Source of the DNA: an uncultured Bacteroidales bacterium
GTDB lineage: Bacteria > Bacteroidota > Bacteroidia > Bacteroidales > Muribaculaceae
NCBI GenBank assembly: GCA_949285735.1
Contig: CASEAQ010000026.1
Coordinates: 1 to 64,000 of the forward strand
DNA length: 64,000 bases
Reading direction: 5' to 3'
Under the pieces are notes generated by a model. That model saw nothing but the letters and a program-made list of their open reading frames with translations. It was not told the origin of the DNA and did no database searches. Of this stretch, positions 9,396-17,721 are shown in pieces (position 1 is the first letter of the stretch; the number at the start of each line of letters is the position of its first letter). A program made the position numbers and the translations under genes.

Positions 9396-12230
9396 CTACT
9401 GCAACTCTGTCTTGAGGAACTGTGCCGTGAGCGACTTCTTGTTTTTCGACACCTCCTCGGGCGTGCCAGTGGCAACTATCTCTCCACCGTTGCGCCCACC
9501 CTCGGGTCCAAGGTCGATTATGTAGTCGGCATTCTTTATGATGTCCATGTTGTGCTCGATTACTATCACGGTGTTGCCCTTGTCAACAAGGCGGTTCAGC
9601 ACCTCAAGCAGCACCTTTATGTCCTCGAAGTGCAACCCCGTGGTAGGCTCGTCAAGGATATAGACGGTACGCCCGGTGTCCTTCTTCGACAGCTCGGCAG
9701 CGAGCTTCACCCTCTGGCTCTCGCCGCCCGACAGCGTACTCGACGGCTGCCCGAGCTTGATATATCCCATGCCCACCTCTTGCAACACTTTTATCTTCGA
9801 CACAATCGACGGCACCGAGTCGAAAAACTCCACTGCCTGGTTGATGGTCATGTCGAGCACGTCGGCAATCGATTTCCCTTTGAATCGCACTTCGAGCGTC
9901 TCGCGGTTGTAGCGTTTGCCACCGCAAGCCTCGCACGGCACAAGCACATCGGGCAAGAAGTTCATCTCTATCGCCCTGTAACCGTTACCCTTGCATTCCT
10001 CACACCGTCCGCCACTCACGTTGAACGAGAATCGCCCAGCCTTGTAGCCGCGGATTTTTGCCTCGGGCAGGTTGACAAACAGGTTGCGAATGTCGGCAAA
10101 CACTCCCGTATAAGTGGCAGGATTGGAACGCGGCGACCTCCCCAATGGCGACTGGTCAACGGTCACCACCTTGTCGATATTGTCGATACCTGTTATTTCG
10201 TCGTAGGGCAACGGAGCCTGCGACGACTTATAGAAACGCTGGCTCAGTATGGGTTGCAAAGTGCCGTTGATGAGCGACGACTTGCCGCTGCCCGACACGC
10301 CGGTAACGCACACAAACACGCCAAGCGGAATTTCCACATCTATCCCCTTCAGGTTGTTGCCGCGGCAACCTTTCAAGCCCAACGATTTCCCGTTGCCCTC
10401 GCGCCGCATGGCTGGCACTTCTATTTTGCGCTGCCCGTTAAGGTACTGCGCCGTTATGGTGTCGCTCGCAAGCATCTGCTGCGGAGTTCCCGAAAACATC
10501 ACTTGTCCGCCCTTTCGCCCGGCTCGCGGCCCGATGTCAACAATGTAGTCCGACTGCAACATCATGTCCTTGTCGTGCTCCACAACAATCACCGTGTTGC
10601 CGGCATCGCGCAACTTCTTCAACGACTCGATGAGCCTCACGTTGTCTCGCTGGTGCAGCCCGATGCTCGGTTCGTCGAGGATATAAAGCACGTTCACCAG
10701 TTGCGACCCAATCTGTGTGGCAAGCCGTATGCGCTGGCTTTCGCCGCCCGACAGCGTTGCCGAATTGCGGTTCAGCGCAAGATAATTTAGCCCCACATCA
10801 ACAAGGAAGTTCAGCCGCCCGCTTATCTCTTTCACTATTTCACGGGCAATGTTCCATTGCTGGTCGGTCAGGTATTCTCTTATATTGCTCATCCATGCCT
10901 GCAACTCCGATATGTCCATAGCCGACAAGTCGGCTATGTTCTTGCCGCCTATGTAGTAGTGCAACGCCTCCTTGTTGAGCCGTGCGCCGCCACACTCAGG
11001 ACACACCACACGCGAAAAGAATTGTCCAGCCCACTTCTGTGCCTGCGACGAGGCATCGTCCGACTGCTGCATCTCGATATACTTCACCAGCCCGTCATAA
11101 CGCAAGAAGTAGTTCGACGTGCTGAGCGTCTCGTTCTTTATGTCGAGATGTTCATCGGTACCGTTCATTATGTCATCGATTGCCTCTTCGGGCAAGTCCT
11201 TGATGGGAGTTTTTATCGTAACTCCATATTTCTCGCAAATGGCAGCTATTTGCCAGAATATGAGCGAATTTTTATATTTTCCCAACGGCAGTATGCCTCC
11301 ATCGTGTATCGATTGATCTGGGTTTGGCATAATCTTGTCGCGGTCGATTATGTTGACGTAGCCCAGTCCCTTGCACTTGCGGCAAGCCCCTTGAGGCGAG
11401 TTGAACGAGAAATTGTGTGGCGCAGGTTCGGCATACGAAAGCCCCGTGGCAGGATCCATCAACTTGCGGCTGTAGTGCCCCAACTGGTTGTTGTCGTCAG
11501 CATCAAGTATCATCAATTGCCCGTCGCCTTGCTTGAACGCCGTCTCAATCGATGCCTTTATGCGCTCCTTGTATTTGTCGTCGGCACGCAGTTTGTCTAT
11601 CACCAGCTCTATACTGTGGTTCTTGTAGCGGTCAACCTTCATGCCATACTTTATCTCGGTCAACACACCATCAATGCGCACGGTGAGGTAGCCCTTCTTG
11701 CGCAACTGCTCGAAAAGCTCCTTGTAATGCCCTTTGCGGTTCTTCACCAGCGGCGACAAAATGAAGATGCGGTGCCCAATATACTTTTTCAGAATCATAT
11801 TGATGATTTTCTCGACGGTGAATTTCACCATCTTCTCGCCCGACACATAAGAATAGGCATCGGCGACACGGGCATACAGCAACCGCAAGAAGTCGTATAT
11901 CTCGGTAGTGGTGCCTATGGTGCTTCGTGGATTCTTGTTCACCGTCTTCTGCTCGATTGAAATCACCGGGCTCAACCCCGTGATTTTGTCCACATCGGGG
12001 CGTTCGAGCAGCCCTAACATATTGCGGGCGTATGCCGAGAAAGTCTCCACATAGCGGCGTTGACCCTCGGCAAAAATAGTGTCAAATGCCAGCGACGACT
12101 TGCCGCTGCCACTAAGCCCGGTTATCACCGTCAAGCGGTCGTGAGGTATCTCCACATCAATATTTTTCAGGTTGTGTACCCGCGCACCAAGCACCGATAC
12201 ACAATCTGTTTCTTTCCCATTAAGCTCCAT
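9396..12230 (-). CDS. uvrA: Excinuclease ABC subunit A
   Basis: The damage-recognition ATPase of nucleotide excision repair, acting with UvrB and UvrC. The 944 residues hold two ABC modules: Walker A GLSGSGKSS (about 38) with LSGGESQRIRLA, and GVSGSGKSS (about 625) with LSGGESQRVKLA. The C-terminal zinc module is intact (CEECKGNGY and PCEACGGKRY). In the first zinc module only ACRKCKGLG is visible; the partner Cys expected before the FSFNSP motif is missing (KLMDPATGLSY). It starts 3 bp after the stop of the lytic transglycosylase, within an operon. Confidence 0.96.
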   Translation of the reverse strand: MELNGKETDCVSVLGARVHNLKNIDVEIPHDRLTVITGLSGSGKSSLAFDTIFAEGQRRYVETFSAYARNMLGLLERPDVDKITGLSPVISIEQKTVNKNPRSTIGTTTEIYDFLRLLYARVADAYSYVSGEKMVKFTVEKIINMILKKYIGHRIFILSPLVKNRKGHYKELFEQLRKKGYLTVRIDGVLTEIKYGMKVDRYKNHSIELVIDKLRADDKYKERIKASIETAFKQGDGQLMILDADDNNQLGHYSRKLMDPATGLSYAEPAPHNFSFNSPQGACRKCKGLGYVNIIDRDKIMPNPDQSIHDGGILPLGKYKNSLIFWQIAAICEKYGVTIKTPIKDLPEEAIDDIMNGTDEHLDIKNETLSTSNYFLRYDGLVKYIEMQQSDDASSQAQKWAGQFFSRVVCPECGGARLNKEALHYYIGGKNIADLSAMDISELQAWMSNIREYLTDQQWNIAREIVKEISGRLNFLVDVGLNYLALNRNSATLSGGESQRIRLATQIGSQLVNVLYILDEPSIGLHQRDNVRLIESLKKLRDAGNTVIVVEHDKDMMLQSDYIVDIGPRAGRKGGQVMFSGTPQQMLASDTITAQYLNGQRKIEVPAMRREGNGKSLGLKGCRGNNLKGIDVEIPLGVFVCVTGVSGSGKSSLINGTLQPILSQRFYKSSQAPLPYDEITGIDNIDKVVTVDQSPLGRSPRSNPATYTGVFADIRNLFVNLPEAKIRGYKAGRFSFNVSGGRCEECKGNGYRAIEMNFLPDVLVPCEACGGKRYNRETLEVRFKGKSIADVLDMTINQAVEFFDSVPSIVSKIKVLQEVGMGYIKLGQPSSTLSGGESQRVKLAAELSKKDTGRTVYILDEPTTGLHFEDIKVLLEVLNRLVDKGNTVIVIEHNMDIIKNADYIIDLGPEGGRNGGEIVATGTPEEVSKNKKSLTAQFLKTELQ

Positions 12231-12233
12231 CGG

Positions 12234-13190
12234 CTAATCTACAATCCAATTTTTGTTGTAAACACTATAAGTCATTTTGCTGCGATACAAGCTCTCCTGC
12301 TTAGGTATCTTGACCGTATAGACACGGCGTTCGCGGTTGACAAGTTTCGGAGACCTTATCCACGGGTTCATGTCGCGCAACTGCGAATATGTGATGCCGT
12401 GCTTCTTTGCCCACTCGCTCCAGCTCTCCACGCTACCAGCCACGTTCACCTTGGTGTACTCCAATGGCTGGTAAAGCTGCTTCTTCGTTATAAAGAAGCC
12501 ATACTTTTTCGGCTGCTCCATTATCAATTTCATGGCAATGAAACGGAACACATAACGCGAAGTTTCCTCATTGAGATACAAGTCGAATGAGTTTTCGGCA
12601 AATTGCCTGTCCAGCTCCTTCGAGATGCGCCCCATCCCGGCATTATATGACGCTGCCACCGTGGGCCAATGCTTGTATTTGGCATACGCCGCCTTCAGAT
12701 AGCGGCATGCCGCCTCGGTAGCCTTCTCGGGGTCGTAACGCTCGTCAACCTCATCGTTCACAACCAGCCCATATTGCTTGGCAGTGCCTTTCAGAAACTG
12801 CCACATTCCAACTGCTCCGGCATAAGAGCGCGCCGTGGCACTGAGATAGCTCTCCACCACAGCAAGATAAGCAAAATCCTCGGGTACTCCGTTCTTCTTC
12901 AATATCGGTACAATTACCGGAAAGTAGCGGTTTGCCCTCTTTATGCTCAAGAACAAGTTGCTGTGCCCATATATGATTTGCGTCATTTCGCGGTCGAGCC
13001 GCTCATACATATCGATGCGGTCGAGCAATACCTGCTCGCCAGCAATCATCACAGCCATTGGCACATCGGGATTGGCTGAAATGGGATGAAGTCCGTGTAT
13101 GTAAGCTCCGAAATGGTCATCACTCTCTGCTCGCAACGGCATGACACACGCCATCGCAAGCAACACCATCGTCAACAATATTTTTTTCAT
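12234..13190 (-). CDS. Membrane-bound-type lytic murein transglycosylase (SLT domain, MltD-like)
   Basis: It cleaves peptidoglycan glycan strands in the periplasm. The start at 13190 is chosen because it gives a clean signal peptide (MKKILLTMVLLAMACVMPLRA); an upstream ATG at 13235 would add a charged extension and overlap the previous gene. The SLT fold is shown by the catalytic Glu at about 113 (LAVVESYLS), GAVGMWQFLKGTAKQYG and ASYNAGMGRI. The C-terminus (WAKKHGITYSQLRDMNPWI) resembles one degenerate LysM repeat, whereas MltD usually carries two or more. It lies 25 bp after the CTD protein gene. Confidence 0.9.
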   Translation of the reverse strand: MKKILLTMVLLAMACVMPLRAESDDHFGAYIHGLHPISANPDVPMAVMIAGEQVLLDRIDMYERLDREMTQIIYGHSNLFLSIKRANRYFPVIVPILKKNGVPEDFAYLAVVESYLSATARSYAGAVGMWQFLKGTAKQYGLVVNDEVDERYDPEKATEAACRYLKAAYAKYKHWPTVAASYNAGMGRISKELDRQFAENSFDLYLNEETSRYVFRFIAMKLIMEQPKKYGFFITKKQLYQPLEYTKVNVAGSVESWSEWAKKHGITYSQLRDMNPWIRSPKLVNRERRVYTVKIPKQESLYRSKMTYSVYNKNWIVD

Positions 13191-13215
13191 TCTGTTGTCC
13201 TCTCTCTTTCTCTTT

Positions 13216-14577
13216 TTATTCGGTAACACCTCCACTGCTACTGCTACCCGTGCCAGTATAGTTCAATATGTTTATATCACCCTTCAGGTTATATTCCACT
13301 CCATCGGCGCCACGGGCTTCTATCACATAGAAGTATGTTCCCGACTTCACGTATTTGCCTTTGTATTTTCCATCCCAGCCTTGCGCGGGGTCGGTGAACT
13401 CAAACACTTTCACGCCCCAGCGGTTGAATATCCAGCAATGGAACTCCACTATCGAGCGATAGGAAACGCGCCACTCGTCGTTGACACCCACACTTGCCTC
13501 GGGCGAGAATGCGTTGGGGCATTCAAGCCTCGACTCGCCGATGAACACCGTGTAGGTCTCGCCCGTCGTCGAGCATTCGCCCGAACTGTCGGCGCCGTAA
13601 TACCTGAAATAGAATGTTCCGCCCTCGTTAAAGGTCTGGGTGATTTCTGGCTGGTTGAAACGGCTGTCTATGTTGTTGAACTCCTGGTCGCGCGACATCT
13701 GCCACTCGTGGTGAATGACGGCATCGGTGGGATAGGCTGTGAACGTAATCGACACAGGGGCTGAACCACCAAGCGACGATTCACCACCCTCGCTGTCTCC
13801 AGCCGCCTGCTCGTTGTCGGCAGTCTGCTCGTCTTGCACCGCCATGGTCTCTGCTGCCACCGCACTCGTGGTGTAAGTTGCGCTCGTTACGCTCTCCTCC
13901 ATGTTCCAATAACGCAGGAAACGGTCGCCACTCAACGTAAACTCGGTGTTGCAATACGGAGCTGGAACAGCTATTGTCGTGCTGAAGCTCTCCTCGTTTT
14001 CTTCCACCGCCACCTCTTCCCATGCCGTGCTCTCGGTGTTCCATTCGAGCGTGCGGTAGGTCAGCGTCAGCCCGCGGTCGAGCTGCTGCGGCACTCCGGT
14101 GATGGTGTAGTATGTCATTTCGCGCCCTACGCCATCGACAAACACCCTTACCGTGCCGCAATCGCGCTGTGTGTCAAAGCCAATATTATTAAGGCTGAGC
14201 ATATAGTCGGAATAATCGACAACCCACACATACGTCCTGTCGGTGCCTTCCTCTATGATATAACCGCAATTGGCAACTACCTGCGGCAGACGCGTGGTCA
14301 TATTGTCGATGCGGTCGATGCCGCCAAGTACTTCGGCATATCCGCCACCGCGCTCCTGATAGGTGTACCATGTGACTGTGCTGCCGGCAGTGCGCTGTGT
14401 GTAGCTCATAGACACCCCGTCGCAGTCATATATGACATATATCCTGTCAAGCCCCGTCGAGGCGGCAGGAGTCTCTTCAAACACGGCACGATTGCTCCCT
14501 GCAAAAGACACCTGTTGCGGCATCGCATAGCGAAATGCCGCAAACAGGAATATGAATGTGATTATTGCTTTTCTCAT
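13216..14577 (-). CDS. Surface or secreted protein with gliding-motility-type (type B) T9SS C-terminal domain
   Basis: An exported protein of 453 residues with signal peptide MRKAIITFIFLFAAFRYAMPQ. The last 90 or so residues form a CHU_C/type B sorting domain: CPNAFSPEASVGVNDEWRV, CWIFNRWGVKVFEF, GWDGKYKGKYVKSGTYFYVI. This directs export by the type IX system. Unusually, a Gly/Ser-rich tail (GTGSSSSGGVTE) follows the domain. The central part is beta-rich and has an acidic, low-complexity segment; I do not recognise an enzymatic domain. Its ATG overlaps the DUF1015 stop by 4 bp, so the two are translationally coupled. Confidence 0.88.
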   Translation of the reverse strand: MRKAIITFIFLFAAFRYAMPQQVSFAGSNRAVFEETPAASTGLDRIYVIYDCDGVSMSYTQRTAGSTVTWYTYQERGGGYAEVLGGIDRIDNMTTRLPQVVANCGYIIEEGTDRTYVWVVDYSDYMLSLNNIGFDTQRDCGTVRVFVDGVGREMTYYTITGVPQQLDRGLTLTYRTLEWNTESTAWEEVAVEENEESFSTTIAVPAPYCNTEFTLSGDRFLRYWNMEESVTSATYTTSAVAAETMAVQDEQTADNEQAAGDSEGGESSLGGSAPVSITFTAYPTDAVIHHEWQMSRDQEFNNIDSRFNQPEITQTFNEGGTFYFRYYGADSSGECSTTGETYTVFIGESRLECPNAFSPEASVGVNDEWRVSYRSIVEFHCWIFNRWGVKVFEFTDPAQGWDGKYKGKYVKSGTYFYVIEARGADGVEYNLKGDINILNYTGTGSSSSGGVTE

Positions 14578-15818
14578 TCCAACTTATGAATTACAAGCCC
14601 CGACCGCAACTTCGGTTCAAACCATGTGGTCTTTGGCGGCATTATGTTGCCAGTGTCGGCAATCGTCAGCAACTGGTGCATCGTCACTGGGTACAGAGCC
14701 AGTGCCATAGCCATCTCGCCGCTGTCAACCCGGGCTTTCAGTTCCTCAAGCCCGCGTATTCCGCCCACGAAGTCGATGCGCTTGTCGCGCCGCAAGTCGG
14801 TTATGCCCAATATCTCATCAAATATGTATTTCGACGACACCGTCACGTCGAGGCAACGTATCGGGTCGTTGTCGTCGTATGTGTCGGGGTGGGCTGTCAG
14901 CGAATACCACTGCCCGCCCACGTAGAGGGCAAAGTTGTGCAAGCCTGTCGGGTGGTAGGTCTCCACGCCCATCGGCACCACGTCGAAATGCTTCTTCAGC
15001 AATTCAAGAAACTCGCCCTCGGTGTGTCCGTTCAAGTCTTTCACAAGCCGGTTGTAATCGATGATTTTCAAGTGCGACTCGGGGAAGCACACGGCAAGGA
15101 AATAGTTATATTCCTCGTCGCCGGTGTGGTGAGGGTTATTGCGCGCCATCTCGTCGCCGACGAGCGCGGCAGCAGCCGTGCGGTGGTGACCATCGGCAAT
15201 GTACAATGCCGGCAGCGACTCAAATGCCTTGGTTATCTGTCCTATCGTCGTCTTGTCGCCAATCACCCACAACTCGTGCCTTATGCCATCCTCGCTCACG
15301 AAGTCATACTCGGCTTCCTGCCCAGCTACACGGTTGATTATGGCTTCAAGCTCGGCATTGTCGTGGAATGCGAAAAACACAGGCTCGACATTGGCGCGGG
15401 TGTTACGAATGTGCTTCATGCGATCCTCTTCCTTGTCGTGGCGGGTCAGCTCGTGCTTCTTTATCCTGCCCTCCATGTAATCGCGCGAGCTGGCAGCAAC
15501 CACCAATCCATATTGTTTGTGGTCGCCCATAGTCTGGGCATAGAGGTAGTAGCATTCCTCCTTGTCCTCCACAAGCCACCCATTCTCTTGGAACTTGTGG
15601 AAATTGTCGATTGCTCGCTGATATACCTCGCTGCTGTGTTCGTCAATGCCGTCGGCAAACTCAATCTCGGGGCGAGTTATATGATAAAGCGACTGTTCGT
15701 TGCCATCGGCTTCCTTACGGGCCTCGGCTGAACTCAACACATCATACGGACGGGCAGCAACCTTCTCTACTATCGCCTTTGGCGGTCGCAAGCCCTTGAA
15801 CGGTTTTACCTTCACCAT
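14574..15818 (-). CDS. DUF1015 family protein
   Basis: A 414-residue cytoplasmic protein of the DUF1015 family, recognised from MVKVKPFKGLRPPKAIVEKV, AARPYDVLSSAEAR, HELTRHDKEEDRMKHI and the YIADGHHRTAAAAL motif. The DGHHR segment recalls ParB/sulfiredoxin-fold nucleotide-binding proteins, but the biochemical activity is unknown to me. It follows purA by 16 bp and overlaps the next gene, so it belongs to the same operon. Confidence 0.88.
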   Translation of the reverse strand: MVKVKPFKGLRPPKAIVEKVAARPYDVLSSAEARKEADGNEQSLYHITRPEIEFADGIDEHSSEVYQRAIDNFHKFQENGWLVEDKEECYYLYAQTMGDHKQYGLVVAASSRDYMEGRIKKHELTRHDKEEDRMKHIRNTRANVEPVFFAFHDNAELEAIINRVAGQEAEYDFVSEDGIRHELWVIGDKTTIGQITKAFESLPALYIADGHHRTAAAALVGDEMARNNPHHTGDEEYNYFLAVCFPESHLKIIDYNRLVKDLNGHTEGEFLELLKKHFDVVPMGVETYHPTGLHNFALYVGGQWYSLTAHPDTYDDNDPIRCLDVTVSSKYIFDEILGITDLRRDKRIDFVGGIRGLEELKARVDSGEMAMALALYPVTMHQLLTIADTGNIMPPKTTWFEPKLRSGLVIHKLE

Positions 15819-15834
15819 AGCCTTGCAGTTTTTC

Positions 15835-17106
15835 TTATCTGTTACTTCTTAGGTCAATAGTCTGCTTTCTGTCGGGTCCTACCGAGATGATGGTTATAGG
15901 CACGCGCAACTCACGTTCGAGGTATGCCACGTATGCCTTGAACTCTTCGGGGAACTGGTCGGGCGATGTTATACTCGTCATGTCAACGTTCCACCCGGGC
16001 ATCTCGGTATATACCGGTTCGATACCATGCTCGATGTCATAGGGGAAATCTTGTGTTTCCACGCCGTTGACACGGTAGGAGTTGCACACCTTCACCGTCT
16101 CGAAGCCGTCGAGCACGTCGCTCTTCATCATGATGAGCTGCGTCACGCCACTAAGCATGATAGTGTAGCGCAAAGCCACCAGGTCAATCCAGCCACAACG
16201 GCGTTCACGGCCTGTCACTGCACCATATTCATGCCCTATGTCGCGAATCTTTGCCCCTATCTCGTCATGCAGCTCGGTCGGGAACGGACCGCTGCCCACG
16301 CGGGTGCAATAAGCCTTGAATATGCCATACACCTCGCCTATCTTGCCCGGAGCGACTCCAAGCCCGGCACATGCTCCGGCGCAAACGGTGTTAGACGAAG
16401 TGACAAAAGGATACGACCCGAAGTCAACGTCGAGCATACTGCCCTGCGCGCCCTCGCACAATATCTTCTTTCCTTCGGCTATATATTTGTTCACGACAAA
16501 CTCACTGTCGATTATATCATATTCTTTCAAGTATTCGATGGCTTCCATCCATTTACCCTCAGCCTCGGCAATGTCGGCTTCCTCACCCAATGCCTTGAGC
16601 AAGTTGAGGTGGCGGTTCTTGGCAATCTGGTACTTTTTGTCGAAGTCGCAGAAGATATCGCCCACGCGCAACCCGTTGCGGCTCACCTTGTCGGTATATG
16701 TGGGACCAATCCCCTTGCCGGTAGTACCAATCTTGGCATCACCCTTCAGCTTTTCATAAGCAGCATCGAGCAGGCGGTGGGTGGGCATAATCAGATGCGC
16801 CTTGCGCGATATTTTCAGCACATGCTTTATATCAACACCGCTGTGCATCAACGACTCGGCTTCGTCACGGAACAACACCGGGTCGAGCACAACGCCGTTG
16901 CCTATTATATTGACCTGACCATGCTGGAAGATTCCCGACGGAATCGAACGCAACACATACTTCTTTCCCTCAAACTCAAGCGTATGACCTGCGTTGGGCC
17001 CGCCTTGGAAACGTGCCACAACATCGTAATGCGGAGTCAGTACGTCCACTACTTTTCCTTTACCCTCATCGCCCCATTGAAGGCCCAATAATACATCAAC
17101 TTTCAT
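15835..17106 (-). CDS. purA: Adenylosuccinate synthetase
   Basis: It joins IMP and aspartate using GTP, the first committed step to AMP. The 423 residues (normal length) show the N-terminal LLGLQWGDEGKGKVVDVL, GGPNAGHTLEF, TTGKGIGPTYTDK and CEGAQGSMLDVDFG signatures. It is 15 bp downstream of the fur-like gene, an arrangement that places purine synthesis and a metal or redox repressor on one transcript. Confidence 0.98.
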   Translation of the reverse strand: MKVDVLLGLQWGDEGKGKVVDVLTPHYDVVARFQGGPNAGHTLEFEGKKYVLRSIPSGIFQHGQVNIIGNGVVLDPVLFRDEAESLMHSGVDIKHVLKISRKAHLIMPTHRLLDAAYEKLKGDAKIGTTGKGIGPTYTDKVSRNGLRVGDIFCDFDKKYQIAKNRHLNLLKALGEEADIAEAEGKWMEAIEYLKEYDIIDSEFVVNKYIAEGKKILCEGAQGSMLDVDFGSYPFVTSSNTVCAGACAGLGVAPGKIGEVYGIFKAYCTRVGSGPFPTELHDEIGAKIRDIGHEYGAVTGRERRCGWIDLVALRYTIMLSGVTQLIMMKSDVLDGFETVKVCNSYRVNGVETQDFPYDIEHGIEPVYTEMPGWNVDMTSITSPDQFPEEFKAYVAYLERELRVPITIISVGPDRKQTIDLRSNR

Positions 17107-17121
17107 AGTCTTATGCTGGTG

Positions 17122-17601
17122 TTATTTCTTTTTGTTAATATTCGATTTGCGTTTCACCCTCCTCGCACAGGCACTGCACACGCCATAGATATACAGCACA
17201 TAATATGATGCCGTGAACGAAGAATATTTCTTTGAATTAAAGTATTTCAACAGTTCGGTGTCTTTTATCTCCTTGATTTTCCCACACTCGGTGCATATCA
17301 AGTGATGATGGTTGGGCGTGTCGGCAACACACTCATATTGCGACTGGTTGCTGCCAAACTGGTGGCGGCGCAGTATGCCGCAGTCGGTGAGCAGGTCGAG
17401 CGTGTTGTAGATGGTGGCACGGCTCACGTGGTACGACTCCTCCTCCATGCGCCTGTACAGCAAGTCGGCACTGAAATGATCACTGAACGACATTGCCATG
17501 TCCAGTATGGCAAACCGCTCGGGCGTCTTGCGCATCTTGCGAGTTTCCATGTATATGGCAAACTTGCTCTTGGCATTGAGTTTTAATTTGTCGTCAACCA
17601 T
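17122..17601 (-). CDS. Fur/PerR-family metal-dependent transcriptional repressor
   Basis: A 159-residue winged-helix repressor. The start at 17601 (MVDDKLKLNAK) is chosen over an ATG at 17694 because the 31-residue extension is unlike the family and lies upstream of the promoter. Visible features are the recognition helix region (HVSRATIYNTLDLLTDCGIL, about 58-77), the metal site THis-rich strand PNHHHLICTECG (Cys103, Cys106) and a second zinc Cys pair CSACA near 144-147. Whether it responds to iron, zinc or peroxide cannot be decided by eye. A nested inverted repeat over its own promoter suggests autoregulation. Confidence 0.92.
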   Translation of the reverse strand: MVDDKLKLNAKSKFAIYMETRKMRKTPERFAILDMAMSFSDHFSADLLYRRMEEESYHVSRATIYNTLDLLTDCGILRRHQFGSNQSQYECVADTPNHHHLICTECGKIKEIKDTELLKYFNSKKYSSFTASYYVLYIYGVCSACARRVKRKSNINKKK

Positions 17602-17649
17602 CGTCTTTTTTACACACAGCGACCACCTCGGCTCAACATGCAGCCGATT

Positions 17650-17683
17650 AAGCCCAATTGCAAAGATAATGCAAGTCGGGCTT
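17650..17683 (-). promoter_or_regulatory. fur promoter with nested inverted repeat (candidate operator)
   Basis: On the minus strand TATCTTTG (17668-17661) is a -7 element. It is enclosed by TTGCA (17658-17662) / TGCAA (17670-17674), and these by AAGCCC (17650-17655) / GGGCTT (17678-17683). The symmetry centred on the promoter is what an autoregulatory Fur-type operator would look like. Confidence 0.5.
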
Positions 17684-17721
17684 ATAAAAAACAAATAACA
17701 GGGATTTTTATGCCCACTTTT

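Noticed and set aside
13190-13235. Longer start for the lytic transglycosylase
   Set aside because: It adds a charged stretch (MEVLPNKKRKREDNR) before a perfect signal peptide and overlaps the upstream gene.
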